This document shows, piece after piece, positions 48,419-57,509 of a stretch of 64,000 nucleotides of DNA. Below the pieces are notes generated by a model. It did no database searches and had not been told where the DNA came from. It saw only the letters and a program-made list of their open reading frames with translations. A program made the position numbers and the translations under genes. Every line of letters begins with the position of its first letter. Position 1 is the stretch's first letter. Source of the stretch: Stappia indica (GTDB lineage: Bacteria > Pseudomonadota > Alphaproteobacteria > Rhizobiales > Stappiaceae); NCBI RefSeq assembly GCF_009789575.1, contig NZ_CP046908.1, forward strand, positions 1,178,001 to 1,242,000. The letters run 5' to 3'.

Positions 48419-50089
48419 ATGACAAGTTGGCTGGTTGACACCTTTCAGATGGAACCGGGTTGGGCCCGTGGCATAGGTTTCTTTCTCGCGGTGGCGATTG
48501 TCCTGGCGCTGATATCCGTCTTCATCTGGATCCTGCGCCGCATCGCCGGAAGCCGAAGCCTCGGCAGCCGCTCGCGCCAGCCGCGCATTGCGGTGATGGA
48601 CGCCGCCTCGCTGGACACCCGGCGGCGGCTCGTGCTGATCCGGCGCGACAATGTCGAGCATCTGCTGCTTGTCGGCGGGCCGAGCGATCTCGTCGTCGAG
48701 CAGAACATCGTGCGCGGCGTGCCGGTCTCCCAGGCCTATCCGCGCCAGCCGGCGATGGGCAACGAACTCTCCGCCGCCTTCAGCCCGGCCGAGATCGAAC
48801 CGCAGCCGGTTCCGGCCGCTCCTGCTCCCGTTTCGGCGCCGGCGAGCGCACCCGCCGCGCAGGCGGCGCCGCAGCCCGCCGCCCCGCGCCGCCAGCCGCT
48901 GGCGCCCGCACCGCGCCGCCCCGTGGAAGGCAGTGACGGCTCGCCGCTGAAGCGCGCCGGCGCCTCCGTGGCAGCAGCAGGCGCCGCGGTCGCCGGCCTT
49001 GCCCGCGCCGCGGCCCCGAGCCGCAGCGAACCGCAGGGCCAGGCCCCTGCCGCCGCTCCCTCCGCTTCCCGTCCCGAGGCGCCCGCCGCTCCGGCCCCGC
49101 GTCCGCCGCTGCGTCCGCTCGGCATGCAGCCGTCGGCACCTCAGGCGCCGCAGGCACAGCCGCCGCTGGGACAGGCGCCCGCTTCACAGGCCCCGATCTC
49201 GCCGGCTCCCATCGCGCAGGCTCCCGCTGCACCGGCTCCTGTCGCCCAGGCACCTGTGGCACCGCCGAAGGCTCCCGAAGTTGCCCCCGCCGCCGCTCAG
49301 TCTGCCCCCGTGCAGCCTCGGCGCGAACCGCTGCCGCCGATCCGCCGCAACGTGACGCCGCCGTCTTCCGGTCCGGCGGCCAATGCCCGCACCGCCTTCC
49401 CGCAGTTCAATGAACCGGCGGACAAGCCTGCAGCTGCCGGCGACAAGCCCGCGGCCCGCGGGGATCTGTCCGGCGTGACCGCAGGCGCGGCCGGCGGCGC
49501 TGCAGCCGCGGCGTCTACACCGGCCACACCGGCACCGGCCGCCCCCTCCGCTCCAAAGGCCGAGGTGAAGCCGGAGGCCAAGGTCGAGGTCAAGCCGGAG
49601 CCGAAGGACGAAGCAAAGCCCGGCGCGTCTACAGCCGCCCCTGCAGCCCCTTCTGCTCCGGCAGTGGCAGCGGCACCGACGGCAAGCCGTATCGAGCCGG
49701 ACCTTGCCTCGCTGGAGGATGCTCTGCTCGCCGAGCTGGACCAGTCGCGCAGCAGCGCGCCGGCCGCCCGCACCGAGCCGCGCGCCGACTTCGCTCCCGC
49801 AGCACCTGCCGCAAGCCCGGCACCGGCCGCTCCGAAGGTGGAGGCGTCTGCGCCTGAAGCTGCGCCAGCATCCCCGGCGAGCGAAAAGCCGGCGGCACCC
49901 GCAGCCACCCAGCAGGAGAACAAGCCGGACGCGCCCGAGGCCGAGGACAAGCCGGCGGCGGACGATGGCCCTGCGGCCGGCTCCGACAAGGGCGCGGAGG
50001 CCAAGAAGGACAATGGCCCGGTGACGATGGATGCCATCGAGGAAGAAATGGCGCGCCTGCTGAGCGAGATCGGCGGACCGCGCAAATGA
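48419..50089 (+). CDS. fliO: Flagellar biosynthesis protein FliO with an unusually long Pro/Ala-rich extension
   Basis: A 556-residue protein with one membrane helix (about residues 15-38, IGFFLAVAIVLALISVFIWI) and a short cytosolic FliO domain (RLVLIRRDNVEHLLLVGGPSDLVVEQNI). FliO is usually about 100-150 residues. Here about 400 residues of Ala/Pro/Lys/Glu-rich low-complexity sequence follow, with a conserved-looking amphipathic island (EPDLASLEDALLAELDQ) and a C-terminal tail (DAIEEEMARLLSEIG). FliO assists FliP oligomerisation in the export gate, and fliP is 13 bp downstream, confirming the call. The function of the extension is unknown. Confidence 0.85.
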   Translation: MTSWLVDTFQMEPGWARGIGFFLAVAIVLALISVFIWILRRIAGSRSLGSRSRQPRIAVMDAASLDTRRRLVLIRRDNVEHLLLVGGPSDLVVEQNIVRGVPVSQAYPRQPAMGNELSAAFSPAEIEPQPVPAAPAPVSAPASAPAAQAAPQPAAPRRQPLAPAPRRPVEGSDGSPLKRAGASVAAAGAAVAGLARAAAPSRSEPQGQAPAAAPSASRPEAPAAPAPRPPLRPLGMQPSAPQAPQAQPPLGQAPASQAPISPAPIAQAPAAPAPVAQAPVAPPKAPEVAPAAAQSAPVQPRREPLPPIRRNVTPPSSGPAANARTAFPQFNEPADKPAAAGDKPAARGDLSGVTAGAAGGAAAAASTPATPAPAAPSAPKAEVKPEAKVEVKPEPKDEAKPGASTAAPAAPSAPAVAAAPTASRIEPDLASLEDALLAELDQSRSSAPAARTEPRADFAPAAPAASPAPAAPKVEASAPEAAPASPASEKPAAPAATQQENKPDAPEAEDKPAADDGPAAGSDKGAEAKKDNGPVTMDAIEEEMARLLSEIGGPRK

Positions 50090-50102
50090 CGGGACTGCGT
50101 CC

Positions 50103-50870
50103 ATGACAGGGGCCCGGCACGCCGTCCTGCCCTTCCGCAAGACGGCGGTCGCAACCCTTGCCGGTCTGCTCCCGTTTTTCCTCGCCACCGGCGCGCAGGC
50201 GCAGGGCGTCTCGATTGATTTCGGCGAAGGCACAGGCCTGACCGAACGCGCGGTTCAGCTCGTCGCACTGCTGACGGTGCTGAGCCTCGCGCCCTCCATC
50301 CTGGTGATGGTGACGAGCTTCACCCGCATCGTGGTGGTGCTGTCGCTGCTGCGGTCGGCGATCGGCCTGCAGACGGCGCCGCCCAATGCGGTGATGACGT
50401 CGCTTGCGCTCTTCCTGACGCTCTTCATCATGGCTCCGACCTTCGAGGCCGCCTACAACGAAGGCGTCCAGCCGCTGGTTGAGGGCAGCATCGAGCTGCC
50501 GGAGGCCTTCGAGCGGGGCTCGCGCCCGTTCCATGCCTTCATGCGGGCAAATGTGCGCGAGAAGGACCTGGCCCTGTTCACCGAGCTTTCCGGGCAGGAA
50601 GCACCGGAAACGCCGGAGGAGATCAGCATGCGCGTGCTGGTGCCGGCCTTCATGATCAGCGAGTTGCGCCGGGCCTTCGAGATCGGCTTCCTGCTCTACC
50701 TGCCGTTCCTGATCATCGACCTGGTGATCGCCTCGGTGCTGATGTCGATGGGCATGATGATGCTGCCGCCAGTGGTGATCTCACTGCCGTTCAAGCTGAT
50801 CTTCTTCGTGCTGGTCGATGGCTGGAACCTGATCGCCGGAAGCCTCGTCCAGAGCTTCTCCAGCGGCTGA
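50103..50870 (+). CDS. fliP: Flagellar export-gate protein FliP
   Basis: A 255-residue export-gate subunit. The N-terminus holds a cleavable signal peptide (ATLAGLLPFFLATGAQAQG), as known for FliP. The signature regions include SFTRIVVVLSLLRSAIGLQ, MAPTFEAAYNEG, RVLVPAFMISELRRAFEIGF and the C-terminal PFKLIFFVLVDGWNLIAGS. Fifteen-residue membrane helices alternate as expected. The fliO stop precedes it by 13 bp. It is convergent with the giant TPR-protein gene; the 53-bp gap has a run of eight cytosines at about 50880-50887. Confidence 0.98.
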   Translation: MTGARHAVLPFRKTAVATLAGLLPFFLATGAQAQGVSIDFGEGTGLTERAVQLVALLTVLSLAPSILVMVTSFTRIVVVLSLLRSAIGLQTAPPNAVMTSLALFLTLFIMAPTFEAAYNEGVQPLVEGSIELPEAFERGSRPFHAFMRANVREKDLALFTELSGQEAPETPEEISMRVLVPAFMISELRRAFEIGFLLYLPFLIIDLVIASVLMSMGMMMLPPVVISLPFKLIFFVLVDGWNLIAGSLVQSFSSG

Positions 50871-50923
50871 GGCGCGGCGCCCCCCCCGCCATTTTCCCTT
50901 ACCTGTTTGCGCGACCGAAGGTG

Positions 50924-53900
50924 CTAACCGGCATCGCCGGCGGCGGCCGCATCGGCGGCTTGCGGCGTCGGGGCTGCCTCTCCGGTACGGGCGGCGGTCC
51001 GCTGCGCGTCGCCCTCGTCCGGCGCCTGCGACATCGGCAGCTCCGACGGCGCAACCGGCGCGGCATCGGGCGACGGCTGCAGGTACTTGCGGCGGTACTC
51101 GGCCAGGAAGATGTCGAGCGAGTCGACACTTTGCAAATTGTCGAGCACGGACATGAACTCCACCCCGCGGTCGGCCACCGGCCGGGTGACGATGTCGAAG
51201 GCCGCTGTGTCCGGGCTGTCGCTCATCTTGTCCGTGAACTTGGCCTTCAGCCGCGACAGGCTGAAATCGTCGTCGGCCAGCGAATAGCCGATGGCTGCTC
51301 GCAGGATATCGGTGCGCTCCTGGTCGGCCAGTGCGACCGAGTCCGACCACCGGCCGCCGACCAGGCCTTCCAGCAGCTCGCCCGCCTCGCGCCAGCTCTG
51401 TGCGGCCCATAGCGTATCCGCCTTCAACCGGTCGACATCCTCGCCGCGCATGTTGCGGACGATCTCAAGCGCCAGATCCGGGCGGCCGCTCTCCGTCAGG
51501 GCGCGCGCCTCCACCATATTGCGCTGGCGCTCCAGTTCGCGCGGGAGCTTGGCCTGGCGGGTCCGATTGAGAACACGCAAGGCCTCTTCCGGCTTGCGAT
51601 CCATCAGGTAGACGACACCGAGATCGGCGGCGATCTGGGCGCGGGCGGCGCCCTTCAGCCGATGATCGACCTGATGGCGCAAGAGTTCGGAGGCCTGCGC
51701 CAGAAGGTCCATGTCGATGAGCCGGCCGGCAAGACGGCGCACCATCTCGTCGCCGCGGCGGCCCACCGGGGTCATCTCGCGGAAATCGTAAAAGAGCGCC
51801 AGCGCCTTGACCGGATCCATCCGGTCCGCCTCGCCATTGAGGAACAGGTTGGCGAAGACCGCGCCCATCTCGTCCTGCAGCAGGCGCGTCGTCTCCGCAT
51901 CCGCATTCGCCTGGAGCGCCGATTGCATCGCCTCGAAGGCGCTGCGGTAGTTCCCGTTCTGGACTTCAAGCTGCGCCAGGAAGCGCAGGGTCTTCAGCTC
52001 GGTCTCGTCGCCGCGCCAGGAGGCTGCAAGGCCGGCAAGCTGGTCGATCGCCTCCTCGGTGGAAAGCTCCCCGTCGCGGTGGCGAACCCGCAGCGCCCGA
52101 TACGCCGCTTCCGCAGCCAGGGCCCGGTCCGGCGAGCGCTGTACCAGGTCGAAGGCCGTCAGCGCCTCGCGCGAACGGCCGGAAGCGTCGGCGATCTGAC
52201 CGCGGATGATGTCGTAGCGCGCCGCCTGGTGCGCGGACGCAAGGCTCGGGTCGATCTCGGAAAGAATGGCAGCCGCATGGCCGTAATCGCTCACCTCGAC
52301 CATCGCCTCGGCGGCGGCAAGGTGAAAATCGATCTGCACGCTCGCTGGGTAGTTGCCGACCACCGCCTGGCCGCGCGACAGGTTGTCCCGTGTCGTCGTC
52401 CAGTCGCGCCGGTCCGCCGCCGCAATCGTACGCCAGACGGAGGCATCGGCATTGTTGAGCAGTTCCGGCCGACCGAGATACTCGAGCGCCTCCCGCGGCC
52501 GCGCTGCCAGCGTTTGCGCGGCGCCCATCAGCAGATTGTAGCCCGAGTCTCGGACCAGCGCGGGGTCGTCTCCCGCCGCCAGTTTCATCAGCCCGAGCGC
52601 CTCGTGGGCGAAACCATGCGCCAGATAGAAACGCGACATCTCCATGCGCGGCACCCGCCGTTCCTCCTCCGGCGTGTTGGCGATCGCGTATTCCATCTTC
52701 TTGATCTTATCGAGAAAATCCTTGGTGTTGCTGCTCATCAGGTTGCCGAGGTCGACGTGACCGGGCGCGGCCGGATCGACCACCGGCGGCAGAATTTTCG
52801 ATCCCTTTGTGAGGTTGCCATTGGAGACGGCAAGCCCGCGCGGACGCTCCAGGATCACCGCATCGCCGTTCAGCTTGACCTCGAGATCATCCGCCTTGCT
52901 CAGTACGGCAACGCCATGCGCCGACATCAGGGCGTCGAACTCGGCAAAGCTCTGCGGCTTGAGCACGCCGCGTGCAGGCGCAAAGCCGGTCACCACCGTG
53001 ACCTTGTCGCCGGCGAAGGGATCGACGACCTCGCGCACCGCCGCCGGCGCCTGGAAGGGGATGGTGATGATCGTGCCGCCGTCGCCCCGCACGGTCCGCT
53101 CCAGGGCGAGCGGGCGGGACGGCTCGAGGATCATCTCGCCTATGGTCATCACCCAGGCACTGCCGTCGATGCCGACAGAGGCGAGCGCATCGCGCATCAG
53201 GTCGATACGGATCACCTGCCAGTCCGCATTGGCGGTCACTTCCACCGCCTCGACCCGGTCGGCAAGCACCGACCGCATGCCGCGGATGTCGACCGGATCG
53301 GCCGTGTCGAACACGAGGTAGAGGCTGCGGTAACGCCGAAAGACCGACGAGGCGACGGGCTCGGAGAAGGGAAACACGACCCGCACCGTATCGCCGATGC
53401 GACGTGCCTCGGCGACGACGAACCGGCGCGCCTCGTCGTCATAGCCGGCCGGCGGCATTTCGGGCGAGGAGGCGACCTCGGCAGAACCGGAGATCTCCTG
53501 CCCCGCAACGCCGCTGAGGTCGATTTCCGACGGCAGGATGTCTTCGGCCGCAGGCGCGGGCGAACCGGAGGTGGCAACGTTTTCCGGCGCGGGAGCTGCA
53601 GCCGGTTGGACCGGCTGGCTCTCGGCGGACGGAGCCGCCTTGGCGGCCTCTGAGACCTCAACCGTCTCGGCGGCAGGTGCGGCCTCCGCAGAAGGCTCAG
53701 CGGCAGGGGGCGCGGCCGCAGTTGCATCGCTCGCCTCAGCGCTCGGCTTTTCTCGCGGAAGCGGCGATGCCGATGCGGCCTCTTGCGCAGGAGCCGGCGC
53801 CGGCTCGGTGCTTTCGGGCGATGCAGCAACCTCGGCCGGGTTCGGCGTGGGCGCAACGCCTTCCGGAGTTCCGGCAGGCGCGTGACCATCGGCCATGCGC

Positions 53901-54892
53901 TGTTCGGCGGCGGCCTGCTCCGGCGGCACCTCGGCCGTCCCACCGGCGAAGACGACGGAGGTGGCATTGGCCGGGATCTGTTCCCCCGACTTCACGGCGT
54001 CGTCGATCGCGGCGTTGACGGGATCCTGCGCCATGCTGCGCGGGGTCACGTCGAGAATGTAGAAATTGTCCTCGCGGAAGGACCGGATGTCGACATCCGG
54101 CTCGACCCGCAACAGGAACTTCAGCCGTCCCTCGTCGATGAAGGACGTGGCATCCACCACGCCCGGCGGCAGGTGCGAGCGCAATTCCGACAGGTCGAGC
54201 GGGACGTCGTAGTTGAAGGTGACCTTGATCATGTCGCCTTCACGCACGAAGGCGGAATCGAAATTCAGGTTCCACTCGAAGGAAAGGCGCGTGAAGGTCG
54301 GATGGGTACCGATGGACAGCTCCACCTTCGGCTCGTCCTGCCCCTTCAGCCGCGCCTCCTCCAGCGCGCGGGCGCGGCGGATCGCCTCTTCGGCCCGCCG
54401 GGCCAGTTCCTGCACCACATCGTCAGGCAGGCCGGGTGGCAGGCCCTGCCATGTCGGCGGCAGCAGGTCGATGAACAGTTTCTCGCCCGCCTCCATGGTA
54501 TTCACGCGGAAGTCGCCCATCAGCGCGAAGCGCAAGGCCGAGCCGTCAGGGTCTCGCCGGGCGATGGAAATGAAGTTCGGCATGTCGATGGGTACGCTGT
54601 CGACATTGGCCTTCACTTCGTCGCGAAAGCGGATGCGCAGCACGCCGTTGGAGGCGAGCGCGTCGTATTCGGGAAGCAGGGTCCGGTCCTTGAAGGTAAG
54701 CACCAGACGGCCATAGCCGTCCTGCTGCGAAGCGCGCAGATCCGCCTGAAGGGGTTCCGCGCGGGCGTCCGAAACGAGACCGGAAACGGGAGCCAGCACC
54801 GTTGCAAGCAGGAGCACAAACGCAGAAAACGCCGCCGCGAGGTGCGCGACGACGGTTCGTAGCCTGTCTCTTTTCGAGCCGTCCTGCCTCAC
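50924..54892 (-). CDS. Giant exported TPR protein in the flagellar cluster
   Basis: A 1322-residue protein of unknown function. An N-terminal basic stretch and a hydrophobic segment at about 15-45 (HLAAAFSAFVLLLATVLAPV) form a signal or anchor. Three AMIN-like beta domains follow: about 50-130 (YGRLVLTFKDRTLLPEYD), 185-290 (FTRLSFEWNLNFDSAFV) and 490-590 (TVRVVFPFSEPVASSVFRRY). A Pro/Ala-rich linker of about 140 residues separates the second and third. Residues 770-1240 look like TPR arrays (VVGNYPASVQIDFHLAAAEA; VYLMDRKPEEALRVLNRTRQ), and the C-terminal 60 residues are low-complexity. It follows motE by 124 bp on the same strand and is probably periplasmic. I recognise no named family. Confidence 0.78.
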   Translation of the reverse strand: MRQDGSKRDRLRTVVAHLAAAFSAFVLLLATVLAPVSGLVSDARAEPLQADLRASQQDGYGRLVLTFKDRTLLPEYDALASNGVLRIRFRDEVKANVDSVPIDMPNFISIARRDPDGSALRFALMGDFRVNTMEAGEKLFIDLLPPTWQGLPPGLPDDVVQELARRAEEAIRRARALEEARLKGQDEPKVELSIGTHPTFTRLSFEWNLNFDSAFVREGDMIKVTFNYDVPLDLSELRSHLPPGVVDATSFIDEGRLKFLLRVEPDVDIRSFREDNFYILDVTPRSMAQDPVNAAIDDAVKSGEQIPANATSVVFAGGTAEVPPEQAAAEQRMADGHAPAGTPEGVAPTPNPAEVAASPESTEPAPAPAQEAASASPLPREKPSAEASDATAAAPPAAEPSAEAAPAAETVEVSEAAKAAPSAESQPVQPAAAPAPENVATSGSPAPAAEDILPSEIDLSGVAGQEISGSAEVASSPEMPPAGYDDEARRFVVAEARRIGDTVRVVFPFSEPVASSVFRRYRSLYLVFDTADPVDIRGMRSVLADRVEAVEVTANADWQVIRIDLMRDALASVGIDGSAWVMTIGEMILEPSRPLALERTVRGDGGTIITIPFQAPAAVREVVDPFAGDKVTVVTGFAPARGVLKPQSFAEFDALMSAHGVAVLSKADDLEVKLNGDAVILERPRGLAVSNGNLTKGSKILPPVVDPAAPGHVDLGNLMSSNTKDFLDKIKKMEYAIANTPEEERRVPRMEMSRFYLAHGFAHEALGLMKLAAGDDPALVRDSGYNLLMGAAQTLAARPREALEYLGRPELLNNADASVWRTIAAADRRDWTTTRDNLSRGQAVVGNYPASVQIDFHLAAAEAMVEVSDYGHAAAILSEIDPSLASAHQAARYDIIRGQIADASGRSREALTAFDLVQRSPDRALAAEAAYRALRVRHRDGELSTEEAIDQLAGLAASWRGDETELKTLRFLAQLEVQNGNYRSAFEAMQSALQANADAETTRLLQDEMGAVFANLFLNGEADRMDPVKALALFYDFREMTPVGRRGDEMVRRLAGRLIDMDLLAQASELLRHQVDHRLKGAARAQIAADLGVVYLMDRKPEEALRVLNRTRQAKLPRELERQRNMVEARALTESGRPDLALEIVRNMRGEDVDRLKADTLWAAQSWREAGELLEGLVGGRWSDSVALADQERTDILRAAIGYSLADDDFSLSRLKAKFTDKMSDSPDTAAFDIVTRPVADRGVEFMSVLDNLQSVDSLDIFLAEYRRKYLQPSPDAAPVAPSELPMSQAPDEGDAQRTAARTGEAAPTPQAADAAAAGDAG

Positions 54893-55016
54893 AGGGCTCC
54901 CCTGAACCTTTCGACCGAGCAGCCAGTCTAGCGGTCGCGGCTTAACGCTGCGTTTAACGGATGTCCCGGATTCCCGGGCATTCCGGTCAGGGAGCAGCTC
55001 CCCGGCGGAGCTTTCA

Positions 55017-55775
55017 TCAATTGCCCATGATCTTCGGCAGGTCCGGAGCGACGACCGGAACGGCCTCCTCCTTCGGCTTGCGCCCGGTGACGAGAGCCAC
55101 CGTCAACCGCTCGCTCGCCTCCGGCGTCATCCGCCCCATGATGTCGGCCATCTTGCGCGGCTTCATCTGCTTGGCGACCCGCACGAGAATGTCGAGATCG
55201 AGGCGGTCGAAGATGCGTGCTGCGTCCTTCGCCTTCATCGATTCGTACATGAGCACCAGATCCTTGAGCTCGTCCTCGCGCTTCTTCTCCTGCTCCTGGT
55301 TGAGCGTCCGGATGCGCTCCTCGATGGCCGCGATCTCGTCGGCCTTCTGCTGCAGCCGCTCTTCGGTGTCCTTCATCAACTGCTGGCGCAGCTCGAACTG
55401 CTTTTCGCGGTTGTCCAACTCGCGCCGACGGTCGCTGAGAGATTCGAGCACCTTGCGCTCGGCGATCGAGCCGCCGAGTTCCAGCCCGCCCGGCGCGGCA
55501 GGTGCATCGCCGCCCGGCAGCGGGGGAACGGCGGCTGGATCGGCAGCCGCCGTATCGGCGGGGGCGTCGGCGGCCGGCGTATCAGCTGCCGGCGTCTGGT
55601 TGTCGGAAGCTGCATCGGCGGGAGCGGCCGCCGTGTCGGCCGCCTGCTGCGCCATCGCCACGCTCACGCCGGCGGTGACGGAGGTTCCGCCATCGACTGC
55701 GAGCCCGAGCAGCTTCAGCACCAGAAGCGCGCTGGCTGCAAGGACGAGAACGGGGATCAGGCGCAGGTTTGTCAC
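55017..55775 (-). CDS. motE: Motility protein MotE (MgtE-N domain protein)
   Basis: A 252-residue periplasmic protein. An N-terminal hydrophobic segment (LIPVLVLAASALLVLKLLGL) is followed by an Ala/Asp-rich linker and a coiled coil (RRRELDNREKQFELRQQLMKDTEERLQQKADEIAAI in two parts, residues 120-170). A C-terminal MgtE intracellular N-like domain ends the protein (YESMKAKDAARIFDRLDLDI, then MKPRKMADIMGRMTPE). In rhizobia MotE is a periplasmic chaperone of the motor protein MotC. Its start overlaps the DUF6468 stop by 4 bp. Confidence 0.88.
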   Translation of the reverse strand: MTNLRLIPVLVLAASALLVLKLLGLAVDGGTSVTAGVSVAMAQQAADTAAAPADAASDNQTPAADTPAADAPADTAAADPAAVPPLPGGDAPAAPGGLELGGSIAERKVLESLSDRRRELDNREKQFELRQQLMKDTEERLQQKADEIAAIEERIRTLNQEQEKKREDELKDLVLMYESMKAKDAARIFDRLDLDILVRVAKQMKPRKMADIMGRMTPEASERLTVALVTGRKPKEEAVPVVAPDLPKIMGN

Positions 55776-56281
55776 GCGGCCTGCTCCGCAGCGCGCTTGC
55801 GGAACAGCTCAAGGCGAGCGGTCGCTTCCATGGCGGCCGAGCGGATATCGCTGGCCCGCATGGCGGCAGGACGGGCGGGCGCCGGCTCGGCGACCGGGGC
55901 CGCCGGAGCATGCGAGACGGGCGCAGGAGCCGCCGCATGCTGCTGCACGGTGCGGGCCGCCTCGGTGATCTGGGTGATACGCTCGAGCACGGTATTGCCG
56001 CGCGAGACATGGGCCGCGAGTTCCTGCGACAGCCGCTCGGCATCGACCAGACGCTGGCCGAGGGTGCGGTCAGCCTCGCCTGCCGTCGCCTTGAGGCCGA
56101 GGATGGCGCGCTCGGCGATTTCCGAGGCGGTGATCAGCTCGGAGATCGTGGCGCGCAGCGCCTCCTCGTCGGCACGCAGACGCTTCAGCCGCTTGTTGAG
56201 CACGACGCAATATCCGATCGTCACCACCAGCAGCAGCGCGACGAGGCTCTCGATCAACAGTCCGACAGGGAGCGTGCTCAT
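55772..56281 (-). CDS. DUF6468 flagellar-cluster protein
   Basis: A 169-residue bitopic protein with an N-terminal membrane helix (LLIESLVALLLVVTIGYCVV), a basic cluster (LNKRLKRLRAD), a long coiled-coil helix and an Ala/Pro-rich C-terminus. It matches my memory of the DUF6468 family, found only between fliM/fliL and motE in alphaproteobacteria. No function is known. ATGA overlaps both neighbours: it starts within fliM's stop region and ends within motE's start, so coupled translation is likely. Confidence 0.8.
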   Translation of the reverse strand: MSTLPVGLLIESLVALLLVVTIGYCVVLNKRLKRLRADEEALRATISELITASEIAERAILGLKATAGEADRTLGQRLVDAERLSQELAAHVSRGNTVLERITQITEAARTVQQHAAAPAPVSHAPAAPVAEPAPARPAAMRASDIRSAAMEATARLELFRKRAAEQAA

Positions 56282-57501
56282 GTTGGGTCCATTTCCTTCT
56301 GCATGGCACGCTCGAAAGCGGCCAAGGTCATCTTGGGCTTCTGCAGCCCGCGGTCGACGCGGATCGCTATGGAATCCTCGTCCTTGCCCATCGTCCCTTG
56401 CGTCAGCGGGATGCCGCCGCACTTGATCGACACGGGGTCGCTCGGGGAAATATCGAAGAGCAACGTCTCGCCCACCTTGAGATCGAGCACCCGCCCGAGC
56501 GGAATGTGCGTCTCGTAGAGGACGGCATCGACATCCACTTCCGCCGCATAGATCTCGGTGGCCAGGTGGCCTTCCCAGATCTGATCGCGGCCGAACTTCT
56601 CGCCCATGAACATCTGCAGGAGCAGATCGCGGATCGGCTCCAGGGTCGCATAGGGCATCATGATTTCGATCTTGCCGCCCCGGTCCTCCATGTCGATGCG
56701 CAGTTCGACGAGGATGGCCGCATTGGCCGGGCGCGAGATCGCGGCGAAGCGCGGATTGGTCTCCAGGCGCTCCAGGTTGAAATGGACGGGCGAGAGCGGC
56801 GAGAAGGCCTGCTCCATGTCGTGCATGATGATCTCGATCATCCGCCGCACGAGATTGCTTTCGATGGTCGTGTAGGGACGCCCCTCGACGCGCACGGCCG
56901 ACATGCCGCGCCCGCCGCCGAGCAGCACGTCGATGATCGAGTAGATCAGGCTCGATTCGACGGTGCACAGGCCGAAGCCGTCCCATTCCTCGGCCTTGAA
57001 GACGCCGAGAATGGCCGGCAGCGGAATCGAGTTCAGATAATCGCCGAAACGGACCGAGGAAATACTGTCGAGCGACACCTCGACGTTGTCGGACGTGAAG
57101 TTGCGCAACGACGTGGTCGTCAGCCGCACCAGGCGGTCGAAGACGATCTCGAGCATCGGCAGACGCTCGTAGGAGACCATCGCCGAGTTGATGAGCGCGC
57201 GGATGCCGCTCTGGTCGGCCGCGATCGTATCCTCGATGTTGAAGCCGAGGAGGTTGTCGATCTCTTCCTGGTTGAGGATTCGGTCGGCACCGCGAGTGGC
57301 GTTTTCAAGCTCCGGCTCGCTGTCGTCGATCATCGCCGCCCATTGGGCCGCCATATCGTCGCCGCCGGCGACGCCCTGCTCCTCGAGCGCAGCACCCCAG
57401 GCCGCGGCAAGGTCTTCTTCCTCGCCGTCGCCGTCCATCTGCTCGGCCAGGGCCTCGCCCCATGCCTCGTCGAGATTGCCGAGATCGTCGTCGTCAGCCA
57501 T
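56278..57501 (-). CDS. fliM: Flagellar switch protein FliM with N-terminal repeats
   Basis: A 407-residue C-ring protein. The middle domain is typical (MSYERLPMLEIVFDRL-type helix; GGRGMSAVRVEGRPYTTIE) and the C-terminal SpoA domain follows (IPLGRVLDLKVGETLLFDIS). The CheY-binding EIDNLLGF motif, usually at the extreme N-terminus, lies at residues 80-87. It is preceded by three Trp-centred repeats: LDEAWGEALAEQ (10-21), LAAAWGAALEEQ (31-42) and MAAQWAAMIDD (50-60). These resemble the N-terminal LDDLWADALNEQ that I recall from E. coli FliN. fliL lies 8 bp upstream and DUF6468 overlaps downstream. Confidence 0.94.
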   Translation of the reverse strand: MADDDDLGNLDEAWGEALAEQMDGDGEEEDLAAAWGAALEEQGVAGGDDMAAQWAAMIDDSEPELENATRGADRILNQEEIDNLLGFNIEDTIAADQSGIRALINSAMVSYERLPMLEIVFDRLVRLTTTSLRNFTSDNVEVSLDSISSVRFGDYLNSIPLPAILGVFKAEEWDGFGLCTVESSLIYSIIDVLLGGGRGMSAVRVEGRPYTTIESNLVRRMIEIIMHDMEQAFSPLSPVHFNLERLETNPRFAAISRPANAAILVELRIDMEDRGGKIEIMMPYATLEPIRDLLLQMFMGEKFGRDQIWEGHLATEIYAAEVDVDAVLYETHIPLGRVLDLKVGETLLFDISPSDPVSIKCGGIPLTQGTMGKDEDSIAIRVDRGLQKPKMTLAAFERAMQKEMDPT

Positions 57502-57509
57502 TGGAGACC

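Noticed and set aside
50880-50887. Run of eight cytosines as a phase-variable tract
   Set aside because: It lies between the convergent fliP and TPR genes, beyond both stop codons, so slippage would not affect a coding frame.
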